A stretch of DNA of 64,000 bases from NCBI RefSeq assembly GCF_041435215.1, contig NZ_CP108394.1, forward strand, positions 5,022,001-5,086,000, written 5' to 3'. The notes beneath the pieces are model-generated. The model searched no databases. It was not told the origin of the DNA and worked only from the letters and a program-made list of their open reading frames with translations. Positions 27,128 through 36,059 of this stretch are shown one piece after another. The position numbers and the translations under genes are program-made. Origin of the DNA: Streptomyces sp. NBC_01314 (GTDB lineage: Bacteria; Actinomycetota; Actinomycetes; Streptomycetales; Streptomycetaceae). Each line of letters starts with the position of its first letter. Positions within the stretch are counted from its first letter, which is position 1.

Positions 27128-28327
27128 TCAGAGCGCGCAGCTGTCGCTGTCCACCTGCTGGTTGGCCTTACGGCCCTTGGCGATGTCCTCCTCGACCTCG
27201 TCCGCGGTGAGGGCGTAGCCCGTGTCCGGATCGTCGAGGGACTTCGCGAAGACCACGCCGTAGACCTTGCCTTCGGGCGTGAGCAGCGGGCCGCCCGAGT
27301 TGCCCTGGCGGACAGTCGCATAGAGCGAGTAGACGTCGCGGTGGACGGTGCCGCGCTTGTAGATGTCGGCGCCGTTGGCCGTGATGCGACCACGCACGCG
27401 CGCGGGGCGGACGTCGTACGAGCCGTTCTCCGGGAAACCCGCGACGATCGCGTCGTCGCTGCCGTCGGCGTCCTTGGTGGTGAACTCCAGTACGGGCGCC
27501 TGCAGGCCCGGCACGTCCAGTACGGCGATGTCGCGTTCCCAGTCGTAGAGGACGACCGTGGCGTCGTACTTGCGGCCCTCGCCGCCGATCTGGACGGTGG
27601 GTTCGTCGACTCCGCCCACCACGTGCGCATTGGTCATCACCCGGCGCTCTCCGAAGACGAAGCCGGTGCCTTCGAGGACCTTGCCGCAACTCTGGGCGGT
27701 GCCCATGACCTTGACGATGGACCGCTTCGCGCGCTGGGCGATCGGGCTGCTCGCGAGTGCCGGGTCGGGGGGCTGGACCTCGGTGATGGGCTCGTTCGAG
27801 AACGGGCTGAAGACCTGCGGGAAGCCGTTCTGCGTGAGGACCGAGGAGAAGTCCGCGAACCAGGTGTCCGCCTGGGTGGGCAGGGCCCCTGCCACGCCCT
27901 GCAGCACCTTGGAGTTGCGGACCTCCTTGCCGAGCGTCGGCAGCGTCGTCCCGGCGAGTGCGGAACCGATCAGCCAGGCGACCAGGAGCATCGCCACGAC
28001 GTTGACGAGAGCGCCGCCGGTGGCGTCCAGGGCACGCGCCGGGGACCAGGTGATGTAACGGCGCAGCTTGTTGCCGAGGTGGGTGGTCAGGGCCTGGCCC
28101 ACGGAGGCGCAGACGATCACGATGACCACCGCGACGACGGCGGCGGCCGTGGTGACCTCGGAGTTCTCGGTCGTCCAGTCCCAGATGACGGGCATGAGGT
28201 AGACCGCTACGAGGCCGCCGCCGAGAAAGCCGATCACCGAGAGGATGCCGACGACGAAGCCCTGTCGGTAGCCGACGATCGCGAACCAGACGGCGGCGAC
28301 CAGCAACAGGATGTCCAGCACGTTCAC
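27128..28327 (-). CDS. marP: MarP-type membrane-bound serine protease
   Basis: 399 residues. The N-terminal CvpA-like domain has four membrane segments (about residues 1-115, with conserved GYRQGFVVGILS). From about 190 a trypsin-like protease domain shows the triad: His in MTNAHVVGG, Asp in ERDIAVLDV and Ser in GNSGGPLL. In mycobacteria MarP protects against acid and oxidative stress by cutting the wall hydrolase RipA (established for that organism). The protease domain lies outside the membrane. The pair of cysteines near the active site (SCGKVL and the C-terminal SCAL) fits the disulfide-controlled form. Confidence 0.93.
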   Translation of the reverse strand: MNVLDILLLVAAVWFAIVGYRQGFVVGILSVIGFLGGGLVAVYLMPVIWDWTTENSEVTTAAAVVAVVIVIVCASVGQALTTHLGNKLRRYITWSPARALDATGGALVNVVAMLLVAWLIGSALAGTTLPTLGKEVRNSKVLQGVAGALPTQADTWFADFSSVLTQNGFPQVFSPFSNEPITEVQPPDPALASSPIAQRAKRSIVKVMGTAQSCGKVLEGTGFVFGERRVMTNAHVVGGVDEPTVQIGGEGRKYDATVVLYDWERDIAVLDVPGLQAPVLEFTTKDADGSDDAIVAGFPENGSYDVRPARVRGRITANGADIYKRGTVHRDVYSLYATVRQGNSGGPLLTPEGKVYGVVFAKSLDDPDTGYALTADEVEEDIAKGRKANQQVDSDSCAL

Positions 28328-28446
28328 CGCTTCAAGCCTCGCCTCGTCGCTTCGCGATCACTACAGGCCGGCCGGGAGGCCGGCCCGCCGCGCGGCGACG
28401 GGGGGACACCACAAGCCCCAAAAGACGCAGCACGGCAGACACCCTG

Positions 28447-29178
28447 TCATGAGCGCCAGTCGAGCGGGACCTGCTTCTCACGGTCCCAGGGGCGCTCCCA
28501 GCCGGCGTAGTGCAGCAGACGGTCGATCACTCCGGCCGTGAACCCCCAGACGAGGGCCGATTCGACCAGAAATGCCGGTCCTGCGTAGCCGCGGGGGTGA
28601 ACGGCGGTGGCTCTGTTGGCCGGATCCGTGAGATCCGCCACGGGGACGGTGAAGACGCGGGCCGTCTCGTTCGGATCGACGGCCCGGACCGGGGTCGGCT
28701 GTCGCCACCAGCCCAGGACGGGCGACACGACGAAGCCGCTGACCGGGATGTACAGCTTGGGCAACACGCCGAAGAGCTGGACGCCGGCGGGGTCGAGGCC
28801 GGTCTCCTCCTCGGCCTCGCGCAGGGCGGCGCGCAGCGGACCGTCGGTCTGCGGGTCGCCGTCCTCGGGGTCGAGGGCGCCACCCGGGAACGACGGCTGG
28901 CCCGCGTGTGATCTGAGCGAGCCTGCGCGCTCCATGAGCAGCAGTTCGGGGCCGCTCGCACCCTCGCCGAACAGGATCAGGACCGCCGACTGCCGCCCCG
29001 AGCCGTTCTCCGGCGGCAGGAAGCGGCTCAGCTGCAGCGGCTCGATCGTCTCGACGGCGTGCACCACCGGGTCCAGCCAGGCGGGCAGGCCCGCCCTGTC
29101 CAGCACCGGCCGCCCGGCCGTCGGGCGATGCCCGTGGTCGGTGTCCGTGCCGCCGTCCGTCCGGCTCGCGCGTGTCAT
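28447..29178 (-). CDS. Nudix hydrolase, CoA pyrophosphatase-like
   Basis: 243 residues. Start ATG 29178 follows GGGGGTGGCT. The Nudix box reads G-x(n)-REAEEETGLDP around residues 100-125 with a slightly expanded first loop, and an upstream segment SHAGQPSFPGGALDPED is typical of the CoA-diphosphatase (NudL) subfamily. It probably cleaves CoA or CoA derivatives into phosphopantetheine and 3',5'-ADP. It lies downstream of nth on the same strand. Confidence 0.88.
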   Translation of the reverse strand: MTRASRTDGGTDTDHGHRPTAGRPVLDRAGLPAWLDPVVHAVETIEPLQLSRFLPPENGSGRQSAVLILFGEGASGPELLLMERAGSLRSHAGQPSFPGGALDPEDGDPQTDGPLRAALREAEEETGLDPAGVQLFGVLPKLYIPVSGFVVSPVLGWWRQPTPVRAVDPNETARVFTVPVADLTDPANRATAVHPRGYAGPAFLVESALVWGFTAGVIDRLLHYAGWERPWDREKQVPLDWRS

Positions 29179-29311
29179 AGCCACCCCCGTCGTTCTTCCG
29201 GTCCCAACGCCCGGGGGACCGCTGATCGTTCCGCTCGGGCCTCGCGTCCCTCTTGTGGGTGGCGGGCAGTAGCGCCGGGAGGGTGCGTGCCGGGCTGCTC
29301 CGTGGGCCCCG

Positions 29312-30331
29312 TCATCCGGCGGCTCCCAGGGGCGGGGCCGGGATACCGCCCGCGTCGAGGTAGGCCTGTGGGGGCTTGAGGCGCTGGCCGGGGAAGCCGC
29401 CCTTCTCGTACTTCAGGAGCTTCCTGGCCTTCTCCGGGTCCGTCTCCCCCTCGCCGAACGCGGGACAGAGCGGGGCGATGGGGCAGGCACCGCAGGCCGG
29501 TTTGCGGGCGTGGCAGATACGGCGGCCGTGGAAGATCACGTGGTGCGACAGCATCGTCCACTCGCTCTTCGGGAACAGCGCGCCGATGGCCGCCTCGATC
29601 TTGTCCGGGTCGGTCGCCTCGGTCCACCGCCAGCGCCGTACGAGCCGCTGGAAATGCGTGTCCACGGTGATGCCTGGGCGGCCGAAGGCGTTGCCCAGCA
29701 CGACGAAGGCGGTCTTGCGGCCGACGCCGGGCAGTTTGACGAGGTCCTCGAGACGGCCGGGGACCTCACCCCCATGGTTCTCCACCAGGGCCTTCGACAG
29801 CCCTATGACCGACCTCGTCTTCGCCCGGAAGAACCCGCAGGGCCGCAGGATCTCCTCGACCTCCTCCGGGTCGGCCGCGGCCAGATCCTCTGGGGTGGGG
29901 TACTTCGCGAAAAGCGCCGGTGTCGTCTGGTTGACCCGCAGGTCGGTCGTCTGCGCCGACAGGACCGTCGCGACGATCAGCTGGAACGAGTTCTCGAAGT
30001 CCAGCTCCGGGTGCGCGTACGGGTACACCTCGGCGAGTTCGCGGTTGATGCGACGGGCACGGCGGACCAGGGCGGTCTGCGATTCGGGCTTGGAAGCCGC
30101 CTTCTTCACTACCGCCCTTCCGGCGCTGGTGGACTTTCTCGCCGGAGCGGCCTTCTTCGCCGAGGCCGTGGTCTTCTGGGCGGAGTTCTCCCCCGCTGAT
30201 GGATCGGACACCTTCGTCGCCTTTGCCGTTTTGTTCGCTCCCGCGGGGCCCTGTTCGCCCACAGCGGAATCGCGCCGTACAACCACCCGCCCAGCCCCCT
30301 TGGCCTGTGCTCTCACCGGCGATTTGGACAC
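29312..30331 (-). CDS. nth: endonuclease III (DNA glycosylase/AP lyase)
   Basis: 339 residues from GTG 30331. Residues 1-80 are a Lys/Ala/Ser/Thr-rich disordered tail, as in many actinobacterial DNA proteins and absent from the E. coli enzyme. The glycosylase fold has the helix-hairpin-helix [12 protein letters not shown] with catalytic Lys, the catalytic Asp in VDTHFQRL, and the 4Fe-4S ligands C-x6-C-x2-C-x5-C near residues 275-291. It removes oxidised pyrimidines in base excision repair. Divergent from crp. Confidence 0.95.
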   Translation of the reverse strand: MSKSPVRAQAKGAGRVVVRRDSAVGEQGPAGANKTAKATKVSDPSAGENSAQKTTASAKKAAPARKSTSAGRAVVKKAASKPESQTALVRRARRINRELAEVYPYAHPELDFENSFQLIVATVLSAQTTDLRVNQTTPALFAKYPTPEDLAAADPEEVEEILRPCGFFRAKTRSVIGLSKALVENHGGEVPGRLEDLVKLPGVGRKTAFVVLGNAFGRPGITVDTHFQRLVRRWRWTEATDPDKIEAAIGALFPKSEWTMLSHHVIFHGRRICHARKPACGACPIAPLCPAFGEGETDPEKARKLLKYEKGGFPGQRLKPPQAYLDAGGIPAPPLGAAG

Positions 30332-30433
30332 CCGGCCAGCCTAGAGCCCGGCACTGACATCCGCCCCGGGCCCAGAAGATCGGCCCCCAATTGGACCCCT
30401 GACGCTTACCCCGGGACATGTGTGCGGCATCCT

Positions 30434-30447
30434 TGTGACAGATCACA
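30434..30447 (+). promoter_or_regulatory. candidate CRP/FNR-type operator upstream of crp
   Basis: TGTGACAGATCACA is an exact inverted repeat TGTGA-N4-TCACA, 90 nt before the crp start. It is close to the TGTGA-N6-TCACA consensus of CRP family regulators but with a spacer two bases shorter. Position in the nth-crp divergent gap suggests autoregulation of crp. Confidence 0.45.
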
Positions 30448-30537
30448 CTGTTTGGTACGTCCGGCAAGACGGGGAACACGGTCCCCTGGTAGTACGGGGA
30501 GCAAGATCCCCTGAGCAGGTCGACAAGGAGAGAACTC

Positions 30538-31212
30538 GTGGACGACGTTCTGCGGCGCGCCCCGCTCTTCGCGGCGCTCGATGACGAGCAGGCCGCGGAG
30601 CTCCGCGCCTCCATGGGTGAAGTGACCCTCGCGCGCGGTGACGCTCTCTTCCACGAGGGCGACCCGGGTGACCGCCTCTATGTGGTCACCGAAGGCAAGG
30701 TCAAGCTTCACCGCGCGTCGCCCGACGGCCGCGAGAACATGCTGGCCGTGCTCGGCCCCGGTGAGCTGATCGGCGAGCTGTCGCTGTTCGACCCGGGTCC
30801 GCGGACGGCGACCGCCACGGCGCTGACCGAGGTCAAGCTGCTCGGCCTCGGCCACGGCGACCTCCAGCCGTGGCTGAACGCGCGGCCCGAGGTGGCCGCG
30901 GCGCTGCTGCGAGCCGTCGCGCGGCGGCTGCGCAAGACCAACGACCAGATGTCCGACCTCGTCTTCTCGGACGTTCCCGGGCGGGTCGCTCGCGCGCTGC
31001 TGGACCTCTCCCGGCGGTTCGGCGTTCAGTCGGAGGAGGGCATCCATGTGGTGCACGACCTCACGCAGGAGGAGCTGGCGCAGCTCGTGGGTGCGTCTCG
31101 GGAGACCGTGAACAAGGCCCTGGCGGACTTCGCGCAGCGGGGGTGGCTGCGGTTGGAGGCTCGCGCGGTGATCCTGCTGGACGTGGAGCGGCTGGCCAAG
31201 CGGTCGCGCTGA
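30538..31212 (+). CDS. crp: cAMP receptor protein Crp
   Basis: 224 residues from GTG 30538 with AAGGAGAG upstream. It has a cyclic nucleotide domain (GDALFHEGDPGDRLYVV near 40, GELIGELSLFDPGPRTATATAL near 75 with the phosphate-binding Arg) and a C-terminal winged helix with recognition helix ASRETVNKALADFAQRG. In S. coelicolor Crp (SCO3571) affects germination, growth and antibiotic production (established). Length and gene order match. Confidence 0.95.
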   Translation: MDDVLRRAPLFAALDDEQAAELRASMGEVTLARGDALFHEGDPGDRLYVVTEGKVKLHRASPDGRENMLAVLGPGELIGELSLFDPGPRTATATALTEVKLLGLGHGDLQPWLNARPEVAAALLRAVARRLRKTNDQMSDLVFSDVPGRVARALLDLSRRFGVQSEEGIHVVHDLTQEELAQLVGASRETVNKALADFAQRGWLRLEARAVILLDVERLAKRSR

Positions 31213-31459
31213 CGCGGGTTCGGTCGTTCGCCGCCAGGGCCTGAGGGGCCTCGGTTTACGGGCCAGGGCCAGGGCCTGAGGGTTGGTGCAACGCAGTACG
31301 CAGGTGGGGCTTGCGAGCCAGTACAGGCCGCACATCTGTTCGTACGTCGATGGGGTTCGTCTCGTTCCGCGAGGCGGGCCCCATTTTCTTTCGCGGGGCG
31401 GGCCCCTTGGTTTTCGCCTCCCTGAGCTGCCCGCGCGTCCCTTGCGGCACAGTGACCGT

Positions 31460-32284
31460 ATGGCCGGAATCGGGCGCCCAAGAGGGCTGGACAGTCAGGG
31501 GTTCATCGAGCGGGAGGGGGCACTCGGGCGGGTGCCCGGGGTGTTCCGGCCGGTGGTGGCCGCGGCTCGGGATCGGGTGCTGGACGTGTTCGGAGGGCGG
31601 CTGCACAGTGCGTACCTCTATGGGTCGGTGCCCCGGGGCACCGCTCGTCCCGGGCGCAGTGACCTCGATCTGTTGCTGGCGTTGCGCGAGGAGCCCACAG
31701 AGACGGACCGGGCGGAGGCCCGAGTACTGGACGAGGCGCTGGACAACGAGTTCCCGCAGATCGATGGCGCCGGAACACTGCTGGTCAGCCGGGCGCAGGT
31801 GCTCAGCGACCTGGAGCGGTACGACCTGGGCTGGTTCGTGGCCTGTCTGTGCACTCCCCTGCTGGGTGAGGACCTGGCGGAGGACCTGCCTCGCTATCGG
31901 CCCGACTCCGTCCTCGCCCGCGAGACCAACGGCGACCTCGCGCTGCAACTGCCGCGCTGGCGTGCGCGAGTCGCGGAGGCCACGACCGACGACGCCCGGC
32001 GGGCGCTCGTCCGTGGTTGCTCCCGGCGGCTCGTCCGCACCGGGTTCACCCTCGTCATGCCCCGCCGACAGGGCTGGACCAGTGATCTGCACGAGATGGC
32101 GGAGGCGTTCGGCGCGTACTACCCGGAGCGCGCCGCCCAGATGCGCGCGGCGGCGGTGGCCGGGTACGAGCCGGGTACCGGTGTCGAGGTTCTGCGGTCG
32201 TACCTGGACGACCTCGGGCCCTGGCTGGCCGAGGAGTACGCGCGCGTACACGGCGTCAAAGCACCGCGTCCCGGAGATCAGTGA
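31460..32284 (+). CDS. nucleotidyltransferase-domain protein
   Basis: 274 residues from ATG 31460; longer upstream frames lack coding character. The N-terminal domain has the antibiotic nucleotidyltransferase/pol-beta motif GSVPRGTARPGRSDLDLLL near residue 52, with G-S and D-x-D metal ligands. It resembles aminoglycoside adenylyltransferase-like and DUF4111-type proteins, including a helical C-terminal half. Substrate unknown; a resistance role is not implied in a core region. No obvious operon partner. Confidence 0.8.
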   Translation: MAGIGRPRGLDSQGFIEREGALGRVPGVFRPVVAAARDRVLDVFGGRLHSAYLYGSVPRGTARPGRSDLDLLLALREEPTETDRAEARVLDEALDNEFPQIDGAGTLLVSRAQVLSDLERYDLGWFVACLCTPLLGEDLAEDLPRYRPDSVLARETNGDLALQLPRWRARVAEATTDDARRALVRGCSRRLVRTGFTLVMPRRQGWTSDLHEMAEAFGAYYPERAAQMRAAAVAGYEPGTGVEVLRSYLDDLGPWLAEEYARVHGVKAPRPGDQ

Positions 32285-32446
32285 AGGGTGAGAGGGACGT
32301 TCCTCGGGCGATGGGGCTCCGATCATGCCCCCGGAGGACCCCTGGACGCCCCTGGGAGGGGCTGCTGAGGCCCGGGAGGCCTCCAGGGGCCCGGGAGACC
32401 CCGCGGTCGCACACGGCCCCGGAGGCGGCCGCTCAGGCTCGGGGAA

Positions 32447-33277
32447 TCAGATCAGGCCGTGGTCGGCCAGGTACTCCAGTTGTGCCTGTACCGAGAGTTC
32501 CGCGGCCGGCCACAGGGAGCGGTCGACGTCCGCGTAGACGTGGGCGACGACCTCGCCGGGGGTGCGGTAGCCGTTCTCGACGGCCGTCTCGACCTGGGCG
32601 AGCCGGTGGGCGCGGTGGGCGAGGTAGAACTCGACGACGCCCTGCGCGTCCTCCAGGACGGGGCCGTGACCGGGAAGGACGGTGTGGACGCCGTCATCGA
32701 CCGCGAGGGATCTGAGGCGGCGGAGGGAGTCGAGGTAGTCGCCGAGACGGCCGTCGGGGTGGGCCACGACCGTCGTACCGCGCCCCAGGACGGTGTCACC
32801 CGTCAGGACGGCCCGGTCGGCCGGGAGATGGAAGCAGAGCGAGTCGGCGGTGTGGCCGGGGGCGGGAACGACCCGGAGTTCCAGGCCGCCGACCGAGATC
32901 ACGTCGCCCGCGCCCAGTCCTTCGTCGCCGAGCCGCAGCGCCGGGTCGAGGGCCCGTACGTTCGTCCTGGTCAGCTCGGCGAAGCGGGCGGCGCCCTCCG
33001 CGTGGTCCGGGTGCCCGTGCGTGAGCAGGGTCAGCGCGACCCGCTTGCCGGCCCTCTCCGCCGTGTCGACGACGTTGCGCAGGTGGACGTCGTCCAGCGG
33101 ACCCGGGTCGATCACGACCGCCAGCTCGGAGTCCGGTTCGGACACGATCCAGGTGTTGGTCCCGTCCAGCGTCATCACGGACGCGTTCGGCGCGAGCACG
33201 TTGACCGCGCGCGCGGTGGCGGGCCCCGACAGGACGCCGCCCCTGGGCCGGCCGGGGAGGGCTGCTGCGTCGGTCAT
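32447..33277 (-). CDS. metallo-beta-lactamase-fold hydrolase (LACTB2-like)
   Basis: 276 residues from ATG 33277, which overlaps the Nudix stop as ATGA. Metal ligands are in THGHPDHAEG near residue 95, PAPGHTADS near 150, TGDTVLGRG near 170 and LPGHGPV near 220, so the dinuclear zinc site is complete. A short helical C-terminal domain (about 235-276) is like LACTB2, an RNase-like member. Co-translated with the Nudix gene. Confidence 0.9.
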   Translation of the reverse strand: MTDAAALPGRPRGGVLSGPATARAVNVLAPNASVMTLDGTNTWIVSEPDSELAVVIDPGPLDDVHLRNVVDTAERAGKRVALTLLTHGHPDHAEGAARFAELTRTNVRALDPALRLGDEGLGAGDVISVGGLELRVVPAPGHTADSLCFHLPADRAVLTGDTVLGRGTTVVAHPDGRLGDYLDSLRRLRSLAVDDGVHTVLPGHGPVLEDAQGVVEFYLAHRAHRLAQVETAVENGYRTPGEVVAHVYADVDRSLWPAAELSVQAQLEYLADHGLI

Positions 33278-34143
33278 GCGGAGTCCCCGGTGGCCGATAT
33301 GCGCTTGGTGAACTCGGCGTGGCCGGGCCAGGAGAGGACCACGTCGTCGTTCTCCAGGCGAGCTTCGGCGAGGACGGGGGTCAGGTCGCGGGCTGGTGCG
33401 GCGGCGAGCGCCGCGGCGGCCGTGTCGTACTCCGCGAGCCGGCGCAGCGTCGCGATGGTGGGCGGCATCATCAGCAGCTCGCCCTTGTCGTAGCCGTCCG
33501 CCGCGTCCCGGGGGCGGATCCACACCGTGCGGTCGGCCTCCGTGGATGCGTTGCGGGTGCGCTGGCCCTTCGGCAGCGCGGCCACGAAGAACCAGGTGTC
33601 GTAGCGGCGGGCCTCGAACTCGGGGGTGATCCAGCGGGCCCAGGCGCCCAGCAGGTCGGACCGCAGGACCAGCCCCCTGCGCTCCAGGAACTCCGCGAAG
33701 GACAGCTCCCGGGCGGCGACCGCCGCGCGGTCCGTCTCCCAGTCGTCGCCCGTGGTGTCGCCGACCACCGTGTCGGAACTGGGCCCGGCGAGCAGCACGC
33801 CCGCCTCCTCGTACGTCTCCCGTACGGCCGCGCAGACGATCGCCTGGGCGTCGGTCTCGTCGACGCCGAGTCTGGACGCCCACCACGCGCGCGCGGGGCC
33901 CGCCCAGCGGATCTGGTGGTCGTCGTCGCGCGGATCCACACCGCCGCCCGGATACGCGTACGCGCCCCCGGCGAAGGCCATGGAGGCGCGTCTGCGCAGC
34001 ATGTGCACCACCGGAGTGTCGGCCGTGTCCTTGAGCAGCATGACGGTGGCGGCCCGCCTGGGGGTCACCGGTGTCAGCGTGCCGGCCGCGAGTGCGCGGA
34101 TGCGGTCCGGCCACTCGGCTGGGTACCACTGCCCGTTTGCCAT
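33274..34143 (-). CDS. Nudix hydrolase
   Basis: 289 residues from ATG 34143. Nudix box: GGGVDPRDDD followed after an insertion by AAVRETYEEAGV near residue 110, which gives the catalytic REx2EE core. MLRRRASMAFAGGAYAYPGGG just before it resembles NUDT19/ RppH-like long-box members that act on CoA esters or ADP derivatives. It is coupled to the MBL-fold gene, pointing to a common small-molecule turnover role. Confidence 0.88.
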   Translation of the reverse strand: MANGQWYPAEWPDRIRALAAGTLTPVTPRRAATVMLLKDTADTPVVHMLRRRASMAFAGGAYAYPGGGVDPRDDDHQIRWAGPARAWWASRLGVDETDAQAIVCAAVRETYEEAGVLLAGPSSDTVVGDTTGDDWETDRAAVAARELSFAEFLERRGLVLRSDLLGAWARWITPEFEARRYDTWFFVAALPKGQRTRNASTEADRTVWIRPRDAADGYDKGELLMMPPTIATLRRLAEYDTAAAALAAAPARDLTPVLAEARLENDDVVLSWPGHAEFTKRISATGDSA

Positions 34144-34204
34144 GGGCGGAGGCTAACTCGTCACGGGCGGATGTTCGAGCGAGCCTCCGCGATCCCGGCG
34201 ACCG

Positions 34205-34672
34205 CTACGCGCTGGTGAGCTCCACCTGGAGCTCCACCTCGACCGGCGCGTCCAGCGGCAGTACCGCCACACCGACCGCGCTGCGCGCGTGGACGCCCTT
34301 GTCGCCGAAGACGGCGCCCAGGAGTTCGCTCGCGCCGTTCAGCACGGCGGGCTGGCCCGTGAAGTCGGAGGCCGAGGCCACGAAGCCGACGACCTTCACC
34401 ACGCGCGCGACACGGTCCAGGTCGCCCGCGACGGACTTCACGGCGGCGAGGGCGTTCAGCGCGCAGGTGCGGGCGAGTTCCTTGGCCTCCTCGGGGGTGA
34501 CCTCGGCGCCGACCTTGCCGGTGACGGGCAGCTTGCCGTCCACCATGGGGAGCTGCCCGGAGGTGTACACGTACACGCCGGACTGGACGGCCGGCTGGTA
34601 CGCGGCGAGCGGCGGGACGACCCCGGGCAGCCTCAGCCCGAGTTCCGCGAGCCTGGCCTCGACGGCGCTCAC
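34205..34672 (-). CDS. RidA-family protein (enamine/imine deaminase type)
   Basis: 155 residues from GTG 34672, overlapping the DUF4177 stop as GTGA. The YjgF/RidA fold shows VYTSGQLPMVDGKL near 40, ALNALAAVKSVAG near 80, and C-terminal ARSAVGVAVLPLDAPVEVELQVE. The Arg in HARSAVGV corresponds to the substrate-binding Arg of RidA. It should hydrolyse reactive enamines from PLP enzymes or be a related member. Confidence 0.88.
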   Translation of the reverse strand: MSAVEARLAELGLRLPGVVPPLAAYQPAVQSGVYVYTSGQLPMVDGKLPVTGKVGAEVTPEEAKELARTCALNALAAVKSVAGDLDRVARVVKVVGFVASASDFTGQPAVLNGASELLGAVFGDKGVHARSAVGVAVLPLDAPVEVELQVELTSA

Positions 34673-34827
34673 GGCTTGGGCCGCTTCAGGTAGGCCACCA
34701 GCTGCTCGGGGTTGTTCGGCCCGGGCACGACCTGGACGAGCTCCCAGCCGTCCTCGCCCCAGGTGTCCAGGATCTGCTTCGTGGCGTGGACGAGCAGCGG
34801 CACGGTTGAGTATTCCCACTTGGTCAT
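34669..34827 (-). CDS. DUF4177 small protein
   Basis: 52 residues from ATG 34827 to the TGA overlapping the RidA start. It begins MTKWEYSTVPLLVHATKQIL, then GEDGWELVQVVPG, the hallmark of DUF4177 (W-E-Y...GW-E-L-V). Cytosolic, function unknown, conserved in Streptomyces at this place. Confidence 0.85.
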   Translation of the reverse strand: MTKWEYSTVPLLVHATKQILDTWGEDGWELVQVVPGPNNPEQLVAYLKRPKP

Positions 34828-34860
34828 GTGGCCGACTTTATCCGCTTCCCGGCCGCTGCC

Positions 34861-34971
34861 CGGCACGGGTTCCATCTTGGTCCGGCCCGGGTTCCGTCTT
34901 GGTCCGGCACGGGGGTCGACCTCGGTCCGGCACGGGATCGAGATCGGTCCGGCGCGGGTTCCGCCGCCGTC
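34861..34971. repeat. five degenerate 22-nt tandem repeats
   Basis: Units CGGCACGGGTTCCATCTTGGTC and close variants run five times in a row, four of 22 nt and one of 23. The shared core is CGGCRCGGG followed by GGTC at the unit end. It fills much of the 254-nt gap between the leftward DUF4177 gene and the rightward ArsA-like gene, thus in their divergent promoter region. There is no coding frame here with support. Confidence 0.75.
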
Positions 34972-35081
34972 CCGGCGGGCATGCATGACAGCCCGGGCAG
35001 GCCGGGGCGACAGGCGGGGAGAGCACAAGTTGTCCACAGCCTCCCGCGTACGCCGCGCGCGGACTGGTTAGGCTCGAATAC

Positions 35082-36059
35082 GTGAGCAGGCTCCAGGTCG
35101 TCAGCGGCAAGGGCGGGACCGGAAAGACCACGGTCGCCGCCGCACTCGCGCTCGCCCTCGCGACCGAGGGCAAGCGCACCCTCCTGGTCGAGGTCGAGGG
35201 CAGACAGGGCATCGCGCAGCTCTTCGAGGCAGAGGCACTGCCGTACGAGGAGCGGAAGATCGCGGTCGCATCCGGGGGCGGGGAGGTGTACGCGCTGGCC
35301 ATCGACCCCGAACTGGCCCTGTTGGACTACCTCCAGATGTTCTACAAGCTGGGCGGGGCGGGCCGGGCCCTGAAGAAGCTCGGCGCAATCGACTTCGCGA
35401 CCACCATCGCGCCCGGCCTCCGGGACGTGCTGCTGACCGGCAAGGCCTGCGAGGCGGTGCGCCGCAAGGAGAAGAGCGGGCGGTTCACGTATGACTACGT
35501 GGTGATGGACGCGCCTCCCACCGGGCGCATCACCCGCTTCCTGAACGTGAACGACGAAGTGGCAGGGCTCGCCAAGATCGGCCCGATACACAATCAGGCC
35601 CAGGCCGTCATGCGGGTCCTGAAATCCCCCGAGACGGCTGTCCATCTGGTGACGCTGCTGGAGGAGATGCCGGTCCAGGAGACAGCGGACGGCATCGTCG
35701 AGCTGCGGGCCGCGAAGCTGCCGGTGGGGCGGATCATCGTCAACATGGTGCGGCCCGAACTGCTGGACGCCGGCGAGCTGGAGTTCGCGCGCGCGGTGCC
35801 GCGTACGGCCGTCGCCAAATCCCTGTCCACGGCGGGTCTGGGCGGCGCGCGGCGCGGCGGCACGGCCGAGCGCCTGGTGGAGCCGCTGCTCACGCAGGCC
35901 GAGGAGTACGCCGAGCGGTACGCCCTGGAGCACGAACAGCGGGGCGCACTGGGCGAGCTGGACCTGCCGCTGCACGAACTGCCGTTGCTCGCCGAGGGAA
36001 TGGATCTGGCGGGCCTGTACGAACTGGCCAAGGAACTGCGTCAGCAAGGGATCTCATGA
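35082..36059 (+). CDS. ArsA/GET3-like ATPase, first of a pair
   Basis: 325 residues from GTG 35082. The N-terminus MSRLQVVSGKGGTGKTTVAAAL is a deviant Walker A, with LLVEVEGRQGIAQLF as switch I and VVMDAPPTGRITRFL as switch II near residue 140. It lacks the cysteines of arsenite ArsA. Its stop overlaps the next ATPase gene as ATGA, so the two probably act as a heterodimer. In S. coelicolor the pair is directly next to wblA (recalled). Partner and cargo unknown. Confidence 0.9.
   Translation: MSRLQVVSGKGGTGKTTVAAALALALATEGKRTLLVEVEGRQGIAQLFEAEALPYEERKIAVASGGGEVYALAIDPELALLDYLQMFYKLGGAGRALKKLGAIDFATTIAPGLRDVLLTGKACEAVRRKEKSGRFTYDYVVMDAPPTGRITRFLNVNDEVAGLAKIGPIHNQAQAVMRVLKSPETAVHLVTLLEEMPVQETADGIVELRAAKLPVGRIIVNMVRPELLDAGELEFARAVPRTAVAKSLSTAGLGGARRGGTAERLVEPLLTQAEEYAERYALEHEQRGALGELDLPLHELPLLAEGMDLAGLYELAKELRQQGIS

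Noticed and set aside
32447..34129. A single 560-aa protein covering the MBL and Nudix region
   Set aside because: The N-terminal half is an out-of-frame reading of the Nudix gene; the real MBL start at 33277 overlaps the Nudix stop as ATGA.
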